Positions 1-6,237 of a stretch of DNA of 10,945 bases are shown here, one piece after another; the stretch's first letter is position 1, and each line of letters begins with the position of its first letter. The DNA is from Deferribacteres bacterium JdFR-76 (lineage in GTDB: Bacteria; Zhuqueibacterota; JdFR-76), in NCBI GenBank assembly GCA_002011685.1, contig MTOL01000024.1, positions 1-10,945 of the forward strand. The letters run 5' to 3'. The notes under the pieces were generated by a model. That model worked only from the letters and a program-made list of their open reading frames with translations. It did no database searches and was not told the origin of the DNA. Position numbers and translations under genes: made by a program.

Positions 1-448
1 TGCCAATAAACACAGCCCGCTTTCCTTTTCCGACGATACGTTCGGCGTCCTCGGGGGTCAGGGCCAGTTCCAGTTCGCTGTTGTACTTTTGCACGGTGGT
101 ATGAATGGCCTGCAATAAGAGGCGAGCCCGTTCTCTTGCTTTACGGTATCCTTCCGGGGTACGGGAGCCCTGTGGGGTGAATACCCCAAAGAAAACAGCG
201 TCCAGACCACCTTCTTTCATCCTGGGCAGGTCAATCCGGCTTCCTGTTTGCACAGGATCGTGACGCGCTGCAAAATCGAATTCGGGGTTCAAAAGGCGCA
301 TCGGTGTATCTGTGTGCGTATCGAGCGTCAGTACCTTTTGATGGATGACCAGTGCGCGTGTTTCCAATTCCTTTTCCCTTCTCTGATTTGAGCAGGCGAA
401 CATCCCTGCAATCAAACAGATACTCAGCAAGCATACCACATTTCGCAT
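1..448 (-). CDS. Peptidase family M19 (membrane/renal dipeptidase) lipoprotein, C-terminal part outside window
   Basis: The minus-strand frame from ATG at 448 stays open to the left window edge, giving the first 149 residues of a family that usually runs to about 380-420. It starts with a lipoprotein signal: a hydrophobic stretch ending in the lipobox M16-F17-A18-C19, so the mature protein should be lipid-anchored in the envelope. Residues 40-49 read LTLDTHTDTP, where H45 and D47 are the HxD zinc ligands at the start of the M19 TIM barrel. Residues around 72-90 (RIDLPRMKEGGLDAVFFGVF) match the next conserved M19 segment. Known M19 enzymes are zinc dipeptidases that also act on D-residue dipeptides and some amides; the remaining metal ligands lie outside the window. 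A purine-rich ribosome site (GGAAAGGAAAAGG) sits just before the ATG. It follows the UxaA-family large subunit by 58 nt in the same direction without a visible terminator, so co-transcription is likely. Family assignment is firm; substrate is unknown. Confidence 0.88.
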   Translation of the reverse strand, partial: MRNVVCLLSICLIAGMFACSNQRREKELETRALVIHQKVLTLDTHTDTPMRLLNPEFDFAARHDPVQTGSRIDLPRMKEGGLDAVFFGVFTPQGSRTPEGYRKARERARLLLQAIHTTVQKYNSELELALTPEDAERIVGKGKRAVFIG

Positions 449-506
449 GCCTTTTCCTTTCCATACCTATTTGAAGGCTCTATATCTATCTGCGTAACTC
501 TTTGTT

Positions 507-1673
507 TCAGGCACTGCGGTAAAGTTTGGTGGGGACAAACTCCCTGTGCCCGAGAACTTCCGCCGCTGTGAGCCGGCCGTTGCAGGTTCGGACCATAAGG
601 TTGATAAGTCTTTCTCCTGCTTCTTCTACGGATAGTGTGCCTTTTAAGATTCCCGAGACGTCCAAGTCGATGTGTTCGCTCATGGTATCCACTGTAATGG
701 GATTGGCACAAATTTTCAGCACCGGTTCAATAGGATTGCCGATCACATTTCCCTGACCGGTAGGGAAGAGGTGCAGTGCGGCTCCGGAGGCGGCCCATAG
801 GGTTACGGCTTCGGCAGCGGCCGAAGAGGTATTCATAAACCAGAGACCCTTTCCGGGAGGAGCTTCTGCCGGTTCCAGTACGCCCACAAACCGGGCGCGT
901 TTTCCGATCTTTTGCAGGTTGCCCAGCGCCTTCTCCTCAATGGTTGTCAGACCACCACGGATGTTTCCTTTTGTGGGTTGGGACCCGGAAAGGTCATCTT
1001 TTTTTACACTTTTAATAAATGCGTCATATTCCTTCCACATGGCGTAAAACTTTTCAGCAGCTTCGGGGGTGGCGGCCCGCTGCATACAGATTTCCTCCGC
1101 ACCCGTAAGTTCGGAAGTCTCACCAAAAGAGACCGTGCCATTCCAGTCCACCGTAAGGCGGTCCACAACGTGGCCAACTGTTGGATTGGCTGCAAGTCCT
1201 GAAGTCGTGTCAGATTCGCCGCATTTGATGGAAACGTAGATTTCATCCAGCCTGCAGGGGACCCTCTGAAGTTCAGAAGCCCACTGGACGAATTCCGCGG
1301 CCTTTCTGGATGCCATGGCAACGGTTTGAATGTCGCCATGCCGTTCGATGGAGAATCCCGCTACCGGTTTTCCTGTTTCCGCAATTCCATCTACCACACG
1401 CTGCGTCCATTCTGGTTCGATACCAATGACCACAACAGCTGCCACATTGGGATTTTTTCCCGTTCCGATCAGCGTACGGAAGAAGAGTTCAAGATCTTCG
1501 CCGAATTGCAACCTGCCGTATGGATGGGGGATCGCCAGCGTTCCCTGGATATGACAGGCTACGGCTTCGCAAGCGGCGTTAGAAATATCATCAACGGGAA
1601 GGATAATAACATGGTTTCGAATTCCGACCCTTCCGTTTTCGCGCCGGTACGCAAGAATTTCTGGAACCTCCAT
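507..1673 (-). CDS. UxaA-family hydrolase/dehydratase, large (catalytic) subunit
   Basis: This 388-residue protein matches the C-terminal catalytic part of the altronate/galactarate dehydratase (UxaA/GarD) superfamily, which removes water (or sulfite in SuyAB) from hydroxy acids in the cytoplasm. Visible family motifs are GRVGIRN (14-20), the metal-site region [18 protein letters not shown] (150-167, with C151), [11 protein letters not shown] (183-193), [17 protein letters not shown] (236-252) and [14 protein letters not shown] (304-317). The segment HPYGRLQ (50-56) and the segment GIEPEW (84-89) carry R and EP where, as I recall, E. coli-type altronate dehydratases have cysteines (YGCxQ and GLGCE). 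This therefore looks like a distinct subfamily and I give no uxaA symbol. The start at 1673 lies 1 nt after the stop of the SAF subunit, with an AGAGGTGG ribosome site inside that gene's end, indicating translational coupling. Alternatives are a (2R)-sulfolactate lyase SuyB-like or other sugar-acid lyase. Confidence 0.9.
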   Translation of the reverse strand: MEVPEILAYRRENGRVGIRNHVIILPVDDISNAACEAVACHIQGTLAIPHPYGRLQFGEDLELFFRTLIGTGKNPNVAAVVVIGIEPEWTQRVVDGIAETGKPVAGFSIERHGDIQTVAMASRKAAEFVQWASELQRVPCRLDEIYVSIKCGESDTTSGLAANPTVGHVVDRLTVDWNGTVSFGETSELTGAEEICMQRAATPEAAEKFYAMWKEYDAFIKSVKKDDLSGSQPTKGNIRGGLTTIEEKALGNLQKIGKRARFVGVLEPAEAPPGKGLWFMNTSSAAAEAVTLWAASGAALHLFPTGQGNVIGNPIEPVLKICANPITVDTMSEHIDLDVSGILKGTLSVEEAGERLINLMVRTCNGRLTAAEVLGHREFVPTKLYRSA

Positions 1674-1674
1674 C

Positions 1675-1953
1675 TTACCACCTCTTTGTTTTCAGATTGT
1701 GCACATGAACGTGTTCTCCTTTACGAATAGGCAGAACGACCCGGCCAATGTCATGCCCGTATTTGATCACGGAATCACCAACCGGGTGATCTCTGAGCGC
1801 GATTTTGTGTCCCAGCGGCACATCCGATTGGGCCGTCAGCGAAATTTCCTCGGAAGAATCAAGATACCGCCCGATAACTTTCTGCCCCTTTTTGATGTCC
1901 TGTGTGGCAACTCCAACCGAATCGGAGGGGTCATGAATTAGAAAATGAAACAT
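1675..1953 (-). CDS. UxaA-family small subunit (SAF domain)
   Basis: A 92-residue protein with the SAF fold typical of the N-terminal domain of altronate/galactarate dehydratases, here a separate polypeptide. The core [12 protein letters not shown] is followed by [15 protein letters not shown] and the hallmark ending [10 protein letters not shown], which closely fits the family pattern GxHVHxHN; the histidines are thought to contribute to metal or substrate binding at the interface with the large subunit. I start it at ATG 1953, not at the in-frame upstream ATG at 2022: a strong ribosome site (GGTGGAGG on the minus strand, 1962-1969) lies 8 nt before 1953, the protein then begins directly with the domain, and the upstream 23 residues are low-complexity and overlap the promoter region. 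First gene of the leftward operon; its stop is followed after 1 nt by the start of the large subunit. Confidence 0.9.
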   Translation of the reverse strand: MFHFLIHDPSDSVGVATQDIKKGQKVIGRYLDSSEEISLTAQSDVPLGHKIALRDHPVGDSVIKYGHDIGRVVLPIRKGEHVHVHNLKTKRW

Positions 1954-1976
1954 GGGACATTCCTCCACCTTATTTT

Positions 1977-1995
1977 TTTCGGCATTATACCGAAA
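1977..1995. promoter_or_regulatory. Inverted repeat TTTCGG-N7-CCGAAA in the leader of the UxaA-type operon
   Basis: A perfect 6-bp inverted repeat with a 7-nt centre, so a 19-bp operator-like site. Read on the minus strand its centre contains a consensus-like TATAAT (1984-1989), but no good -35 box sits 16-18 bp upstream of that. With the better promoter at 2028-2056 the repeat lies roughly 26-44 nt into the transcript, where it could act as an operator or as a small 5'-leader hairpin. Function is inferred only. Confidence 0.4.
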
Positions 1996-2027
1996 TTTGC
2001 GAAAAAAATCTTTCGAAATCATTTTGC

Positions 2028-2056
2028 ATTGTAAGAAACAGAAGGCAAAGAATCAA
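2028..2056 (-). promoter_or_regulatory. Likely sigma-70-type promoter for the leftward UxaA-type operon
   Basis: On the minus strand TTGATT (2056-2051) is followed after exactly 17 nt by TACAAT (2033-2028), matching the -35 and -10 consensus at 4/6 and 5/6 positions with ideal spacing. The transcript would start near 2021 and carry a leader of about 68 nt before the SAF-subunit ATG at 1953. If the host is Bacteroidota-like its main sigma factor may prefer other boxes, so this is a sequence-only prediction. Confidence 0.5.
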
Positions 2057-2075
2057 GTCCTTCGTAGCTCTGTTC

Positions 2076-2092
2076 AATTGGTATTTCCAATT
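2076..2092. promoter_or_regulatory. Inverted repeat AATTGG-N5-CCAATT, ExuR/UxuR-like operator candidate
   Basis: A perfect 6-bp inverted repeat with a 5-nt centre, about 20 bp upstream of the -35 box of the leftward promoter. The half sites resemble the E. coli hexuronate regulators' (GntR family ExuR/UxuR) operator AATTGGTATACCAATT as I remember it, with one additional base in the centre. A sugar-acid regulator binding next to a UxaA-family operon would make biological sense, but no regulator gene lies in the window. Confidence 0.4.
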
Positions 2093-2226
2093 TCAAACCA
2101 AACCTGTACAAAGAGATTACACATTTTCCCGGGCGCTGGTTGAAATTCGCGAGAATTGCATTCACAGAGAGGTATTTGGGGAACAGACACTTTCTTTTAG
2201 GCATAAAAAAAGTGGCTCTGGGTTGT

Positions 2227-2256
2227 TTGACGGTACTTAATGGATTGTTTGAAAAT
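2227..2256 (+). promoter_or_regulatory. Weak promoter candidate for the TonB-domain lipoprotein gene
   Basis: TTGACG (2227-2232) and GAAAAT (2251-2256) are separated by 18 nt, matching 5/6 and 4/6 consensus positions. This would give a leader of roughly 95 nt before the ATG at 2358. It is the best pair I found upstream of the gene on this strand; the -10 is poor. Confidence 0.25.
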
Positions 2257-2357
2257 ACAAGAATAAGGTTGAGCCATCTGCGAGGAGAAAAAGTGGATTT
2301 TGGTAGCAGAGAATGCGACATTGAGAGACTTTTTGTTTTAATATGAAAGGGCCCAAA

Positions 2358-3161
2358 ATGAAAGAACATAGACAGTTTTACCGTGCCATTTTTGCGATTT
2401 TGCTGGCTGCTATTTTCAGTTCTTGCCGGGCTCCCATGAACCAGGCACCGCGGTTGATCAAAGATAGCGTAATATTTATTTATCCATCGGAAGCTCGTAA
2501 CAAGCGATTGGAGGGAACTGTTGTTTTGCGAATTCTCGTAGACAAAGAGGGTATCGTTCGTGAAGCAGAGATTTTTAAATCGTCGGGGTATGACATCCTT
2601 GATGAAGCGGCTTTGGATATTGCGCGGAATGCCCGTTTTCGCCCGGCCAGGGTTGGAGGGAAAGTCCGTGATGTGTGGGTGACCTGGCCCATGGTGTTTA
2701 AAATTAGTCCAACTCTGTTCAGCGTGGAGGAATGGCGGCAAAAAGCATTTGAATATCAGTTCGAAGCTTCTTCTGCAAACCCCAGAAAAAGGGCGATCGG
2801 ACAAAATGCGCTGTATTATCATTATAAGGATCTGGCATCTTTTATGGCCGAAAACCGGTTCATTTATCCCAATGATGTAATTATGGAGGTGATTTCTCCG
2901 GAAGTGCGGAAACGCTGGATAAAATTTAAAGATATTTGGCCTCTTCCGTTTGTGTTATTTCACGATTTTATCTATCGCTTTCCGGAGAGTGATTATTATG
3001 AGGAAGCCAAGGAATACCTGATTGAATACATAAAGGCTGATATGGTGTACCTGAAAAACTTCTCTGACAGGTCACTACTAAGCCGAAAAGAGAAAAGAGA
3101 ATTGTTGCAGGCAATGGAATCCTTCTTAAAAGAACAGTTTTCGGATGCTTTAGAACGCTAA
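2358..3161 (+). CDS. Lipoprotein with TonB C-terminal domain
   Basis: A 267-residue protein. Residues 1-23 form a lipoprotein signal (hydrophobic 10-20, lipobox ending FSSC with C23), and R24 at +2 does not look like an inner-membrane retention residue. Residues about 40-116 match the TonB C-terminal fold: YPSEARNKRLEGTVVLRI, then VDKEGIVREAEIFKSSGYDI, the helix LDEAALDIARNARFRPA, and a final strand VWVTWPMVFKI. Residues 117-267 are mainly helical and charged and I do not recognise them. Canonical TonB is anchored by an inner-membrane helix that contacts ExbB and has a Pro-rich spacer; both are absent here, so this is not an ordinary energy transducer. It may bind a receptor or peptidoglycan, or be a structural relative. 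I choose ATG 2358 over ATG 2343 because AAAGGG (2346-2351) lies 6 nt before it, whereas nothing precedes 2343. A terminator follows, so it is probably monocistronic although it lies next to a TonB-dependent receptor. Confidence 0.85.
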   Translation: MKEHRQFYRAIFAILLAAIFSSCRAPMNQAPRLIKDSVIFIYPSEARNKRLEGTVVLRILVDKEGIVREAEIFKSSGYDILDEAALDIARNARFRPARVGGKVRDVWVTWPMVFKISPTLFSVEEWRQKAFEYQFEASSANPRKRAIGQNALYYHYKDLASFMAENRFIYPNDVIMEVISPEVRKRWIKFKDIWPLPFVLFHDFIYRFPESDYYEEAKEYLIEYIKADMVYLKNFSDRSLLSRKEKRELLQAMESFLKEQFSDALER

Positions 3162-3250
3162 GTTCGTCGATTGGCCCCCATTCAGGCTGTCTAAAGTACC
3201 ACCTCAACTGCTTACAAGTTGCTCAGATTTGCAAATTCGCCCTGTGGAGG

Positions 3251-3280
3251 AAGGGGGGCGTGTTATGAAAGCCCCTTTTT
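3251..3280 (+). terminator. Rho-independent terminator after the TonB-domain lipoprotein
   Basis: AAGGGGGGC (3251-3259) pairs with GCCCCTTTT (3271-3279) across an 11-nt loop, giving a 9-bp stem with two G-U pairs; the U-run of TTTTT forms the 3' side and end. It lies about 90 nt after the stop codon at 3161 and separates this gene from the receptor operon. Confidence 0.8.
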
Positions 3281-3285
3281 GCATG

Positions 3286-3299
3286 GAATTCATGAATTC
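3286..3299. promoter_or_regulatory. Perfect 14-bp palindrome upstream of the receptor promoter
   Basis: GAATTCATGAATTC is identical to its reverse complement. It ends 15 bp upstream of the TTGACA box at 3315. Position and perfect symmetry suggest a dimeric regulator site; there is no loop, so a transcript hairpin is unlikely. Confidence 0.45.
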
Positions 3300-3314
3300 T
3301 GTTCGAAAATTTTC

Positions 3315-3342
3315 TTGACAATAATAGGGGGATTTTTAAATT
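3315..3342 (+). promoter_or_regulatory. Probable promoter of the receptor / large secreted protein / PorV-like operon
   Basis: A perfect TTGACA (3315-3320) is followed after 16 nt by TAAATT (3337-3342), which matches the -10 consensus at 4/6 positions. Transcription would begin near 3349, giving a leader of about 60 nt. It lies immediately after the intrinsic terminator of the upstream gene, as expected for a new transcription unit. Confidence 0.5.
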
Positions 3343-3349
3343 AAGGTTA

Positions 3350-3363
3350 ACTCAAATTTGAGT
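3350..3363. promoter_or_regulatory. Perfect 14-bp palindrome at the predicted transcription start
   Basis: ACTCAAATTTGAGT is fully self-complementary and begins right where the promoter at 3315-3342 would start transcription, a classic repressor operator position. Its centre lies 64 bp from the centre of the other palindrome at 3286-3299, but the two sequences differ, so they may bind different factors. Confidence 0.5.
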
Positions 3364-3410
3364 GACGCATATGGCCCGGTTTGTTTGACTTTCTTTGTGA
3401 AACAGGGATC

Positions 3411-6218
3411 ATGAAAATGGTTCTGAAAAAGTTTCCCTTTTCCGTTCTGTTCTTCCTCCTGTTTCTTCCTTCTCTGGCAATTACAGGTACGACGGGGAAA
3501 ATAGTTGGTACGGTGATAGACAAAGATTCCCGATCTCCGCTTCCTGGGGTAAACATTGTGCTGGAAGGAACAACCATGGGGGCTGCATCCGATGCAGAGG
3601 GTCGTTTTATCATTTTGAATGTTCCCCCGGGCGTCTATACAGTCAAGGCTATGATGATCGGTTATCAGCCTGTGCGCATAGAGAACGTACGGGTCAATAT
3701 TGACCAAACGACCACCCTGCATTTTGAGTTGAGTTCCACCGTTATTGATTTGGGAGAAGCGGTGACAATTGTTGCTGAACGTCCCATCGTAAAGCCGGAT
3801 TTAACGTCCTCCATGGCCACAATGAGCGCAGAGGATATTGAATCTCTTCCTGTACAGGAAGTATCCGATGTACTTGAGCTACAGGCGGGACTGGTAAAGG
3901 ACGCATTTGGTGGTCTTCATATTCGGGGTGGGCGTTCTGGCGAAGTGGCCTTTTGGGTAAATGGAGTGGCTGTGACCGATGTTTTTTCCGGGGAGCTCGG
4001 TGTTGAAATTGACAATTCCTCTGTCCGTGAGATGCAGGTCGTCAGTGGAACGTTCAATGCAGAATATGGCCAGGCAATGTCTGGAATTGTGAATATTGTT
4101 ACCAAAGAGGGGGGCGAAAAGCTTGAAGGACAGATTGAAACATACCTTGGGGATTATATCACCCCGAGAAAGGATGTATTTTTACACATAGATGATGTAA
4201 AACCGACCGCAATCCGCAATTTTCAGGTTAGTTTAAATGGGCCGATTCCAGCCACCAATAAAAGATTTACTTTTTATTCATTTTACCGCTATTTTTATGA
4301 TGATGGCTGGCTATACGGACGCCGATATTATTTGCCGCAGGGAATCCCCGGTGATAGTTCTTTTGTTCCCATGAATTTTGACCGCCGGATTTTTATTCAA
4401 AACAAATTTACGTACAAGTTCACACCTTCTCTGAAAGTTAGTTACGAGCTGTTCTGGAAAAATAGAGAATTCAGGTATTTTAATCATTATTTTAAATACA
4501 ATCCAGATGGTGATTTAAAACGGTTTGAACGGGGCGTTACTCATCTTTTCACAATCGATCATGTTCTTTCACCGCGTACCTTTTACACGCTCCGGATCAG
4601 CCGTTTTTATAATGAATATCGCCATTACGTTTACGAAAATCCCCTAGCCACGCCGCAGTATATAAGAGATCCCCAGGATACCACTCGCTGGATCATTAAT
4701 CCATCTCACCCTTTTGGCTACGTCCATCCAGATTCGTTGAATGCCCCTGCTTCATTTAGTTTTGCCGACGGTGGAATGGACATGGGGCATTTGAAACGCA
4801 GTACCGCATACTGGATCGGCAAATTCGATCTTACTAGCCAGGTTACGGATATCCATCAAGTCAAAACGGGATTTGAGGTTCGTTTTTACCGATTATCCTA
4901 TGATGGGTTTACCATCCGGCCCAAACGGATTGGCAATGAAGAGGTGCGTCCTTTTGAACCATCGGTTCCAGAACCCTCCACACCCTATCGGAACATTTAC
5001 GTGCATAAACCCTATGAGTTTTCTGCCTATATTCAGGATAAGATTGAGCTCAAAAGCATCATTGTAAACATTGGTGTACGGCTGGATCTTTTCAATTCCA
5101 GAGGAAAGGTACTAGCAGATCCATCCGATCCGGATATTTATTTCCCCGCGCGCCCGGAACATCGGTACAAAAACTGGGACCCAACTTTGCCGGATTCCCT
5201 TCTTGTGGAATACACTTTGGAAGAAAGAGAGAAGTTCTGGTATAAGACACCGTCAACCAAGACGCAAATCAGCCCACGTTTGGGAATTGCCTATCCAATT
5301 ACGGACAAAGGTGTGATTCACTTTTCCTATGGACACTTTTTCCAGATGCCGCTTTTTGAATATCTGTATGCAAATCCCGGCTATAAAGTGACACAAGCAG
5401 GGGGACAAATGATTGTGGGGAATCCGGATCTGGATGCCCAACGAACTGTTCAGTATGAAATTGGTTTGCAGCAGCAGATTGCAGAAGATGTTGGGGTAGA
5501 TATCACCCTATTTTATCGGGATGTGAGGGATTGGGTCGGTGCCGGTCCCCCTATCGAGGTTGCATTGCCCGGTGTCTGGTACTCCCAATACGAAAACAAA
5601 GAATATTCCAATGTTCGTGGCATAACGATCTCCCTGGATAAACGGTATTCCAACTATTTTGCTGCCAGTCTTGACTACACATTCATGATTGCCGAAGGAA
5701 CCTATTCCAACCCTAACGACGCTTTCTTCGCCATCACCGCCAATCAGGAACCCCGGCTTTCTCTTATCCCTCTTGCCTGGGATCAACGGCACACCTTGAA
5801 CGGTTCGATTTCCATTGGCGAAAAGAGCTGGCGCATTTCGTTAATCGGGCGGTATTATTCAGGTCTGCCGTATACGCCCCGCTTTGGCAAAGGCCAGGTG
5901 GTTGGAGCGGCAGCTTTTTCCGGGCTACCAGAAAACAGCGCCCGAAAGCCGGCTATTTATTCGTTTGATCTCTATCTCTTCAAACAATTCCGGTGGGGAC
6001 GGTTACGATATTCTGTATTTGCCAAAATTTATAACCTCTTTGATCGGCCCAATCCCACCAATGTTTGGACGGATACGGGACGAGCTGACTATACTCTGGA
6101 TCGACTTGGTGTTACAGAAGATCCCGCGCGAGTTGGATCGGTGGATGATTATTTTAACCATCCTGAGTGGTATTCACCGCCACGGCGAATTCATTTTGGT
6201 GTATCTATAGGTTTTTAA
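3411..6218 (+). CDS. TonB-dependent outer-membrane receptor with N-terminal carboxypeptidase-regulatory-like domain
   Basis: A 935-residue outer-membrane transporter that would import a substrate using energy from TonB-ExbBD. Residues 1 to about 28 are a Sec signal peptide (KK followed by a long Phe/Leu core). Residues 29-108 are a CarboxypepD_reg-like domain (GTVIDKDSRSPLPGVNI, GRFIILNVPPGVYTV, MMIGYQPV). A candidate TonB box, EAVTIVAER, is at 116-124. The plug follows at about 130-235, with LPVQEVSDVLELQAGLV, LHIRGGRSGE, VNGVAV and FNAEYGQAMSGIVNIVTK. The rest is an aromatic-rich beta barrel with typical sequences such as TQISPRLGIAYPI and SFDLYLFKQF, ending HFGVSIGF with a terminal Phe as in barrel beta-signals. 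I start at ATG 3411; a TTG 30 nt upstream is in frame but adds polar residues before the signal peptide. Its stop is 19 nt before the next gene, so they are co-transcribed. Not a SusC with a SusD partner. The substrate cannot be read from sequence. Confidence 0.95.
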   Translation: MKMVLKKFPFSVLFFLLFLPSLAITGTTGKIVGTVIDKDSRSPLPGVNIVLEGTTMGAASDAEGRFIILNVPPGVYTVKAMMIGYQPVRIENVRVNIDQTTTLHFELSSTVIDLGEAVTIVAERPIVKPDLTSSMATMSAEDIESLPVQEVSDVLELQAGLVKDAFGGLHIRGGRSGEVAFWVNGVAVTDVFSGELGVEIDNSSVREMQVVSGTFNAEYGQAMSGIVNIVTKEGGEKLEGQIETYLGDYITPRKDVFLHIDDVKPTAIRNFQVSLNGPIPATNKRFTFYSFYRYFYDDGWLYGRRYYLPQGIPGDSSFVPMNFDRRIFIQNKFTYKFTPSLKVSYELFWKNREFRYFNHYFKYNPDGDLKRFERGVTHLFTIDHVLSPRTFYTLRISRFYNEYRHYVYENPLATPQYIRDPQDTTRWIINPSHPFGYVHPDSLNAPASFSFADGGMDMGHLKRSTAYWIGKFDLTSQVTDIHQVKTGFEVRFYRLSYDGFTIRPKRIGNEEVRPFEPSVPEPSTPYRNIYVHKPYEFSAYIQDKIELKSIIVNIGVRLDLFNSRGKVLADPSDPDIYFPARPEHRYKNWDPTLPDSLLVEYTLEEREKFWYKTPSTKTQISPRLGIAYPITDKGVIHFSYGHFFQMPLFEYLYANPGYKVTQAGGQMIVGNPDLDAQRTVQYEIGLQQQIAEDVGVDITLFYRDVRDWVGAGPPIEVALPGVWYSQYENKEYSNVRGITISLDKRYSNYFAASLDYTFMIAEGTYSNPNDAFFAITANQEPRLSLIPLAWDQRHTLNGSISIGEKSWRISLIGRYYSGLPYTPRFGKGQVVGAAAFSGLPENSARKPAIYSFDLYLFKQFRWGRLRYSVFAKIYNLFDRPNPTNVWTDTGRADYTLDRLGVTEDPARVGSVDDYFNHPEWYSPPRRIHFGVSIGF

Positions 6219-6237
6219 GCAAACGCGCAGGAGTGTG

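Larger units (their letters stand above)
1954..2357. other. Divergent intergenic region without a gene
   Basis: About 400 bp separate the leftward UxaA-type operon from the rightward TonB-domain lipoprotein gene. Open frames crossing it on both strands have no ribosome sites or recognisable protein features and I regard them as chance. The region is AT-richer than its neighbours and contains regulatory-looking elements listed separately: a minus-strand promoter (2028-2056), inverted repeats at 1977-1995 and 2076-2092, and a weak plus-strand promoter candidate (2227-2256). Confidence 0.7.

Noticed and set aside
449..506. Possible terminator between the UxaA-type large subunit and the M19 gene
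   Set aside because: No stem followed by a U-run on the minus strand is visible in these 58 nt.
2321..2344. TTGAGA ... TAATAT promoter just before the TonB-domain gene
   Set aside because: Spacing is only 12 nt, too short for a sigma-70-type promoter.
2140..2346. Small plus-strand open frame (68 residues) whose end overlaps the upstream ATG of the TonB-domain gene
   Set aside because: No ribosome site at its start, composition unlike a protein domain, and it covers the promoter region; the TonB-domain gene is better started at 2358.
2019..2822. Long minus-strand open frame of 267 residues
   Set aside because: It lies mostly antisense to the clear TonB-domain lipoprotein gene, has no recognisable motifs and no ribosome site.
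3381..3410. TTG start extending the TonB receptor by 10 residues
   Set aside because: The extension places polar residues before the signal peptide; ATG 3411 gives a normal signal peptide.
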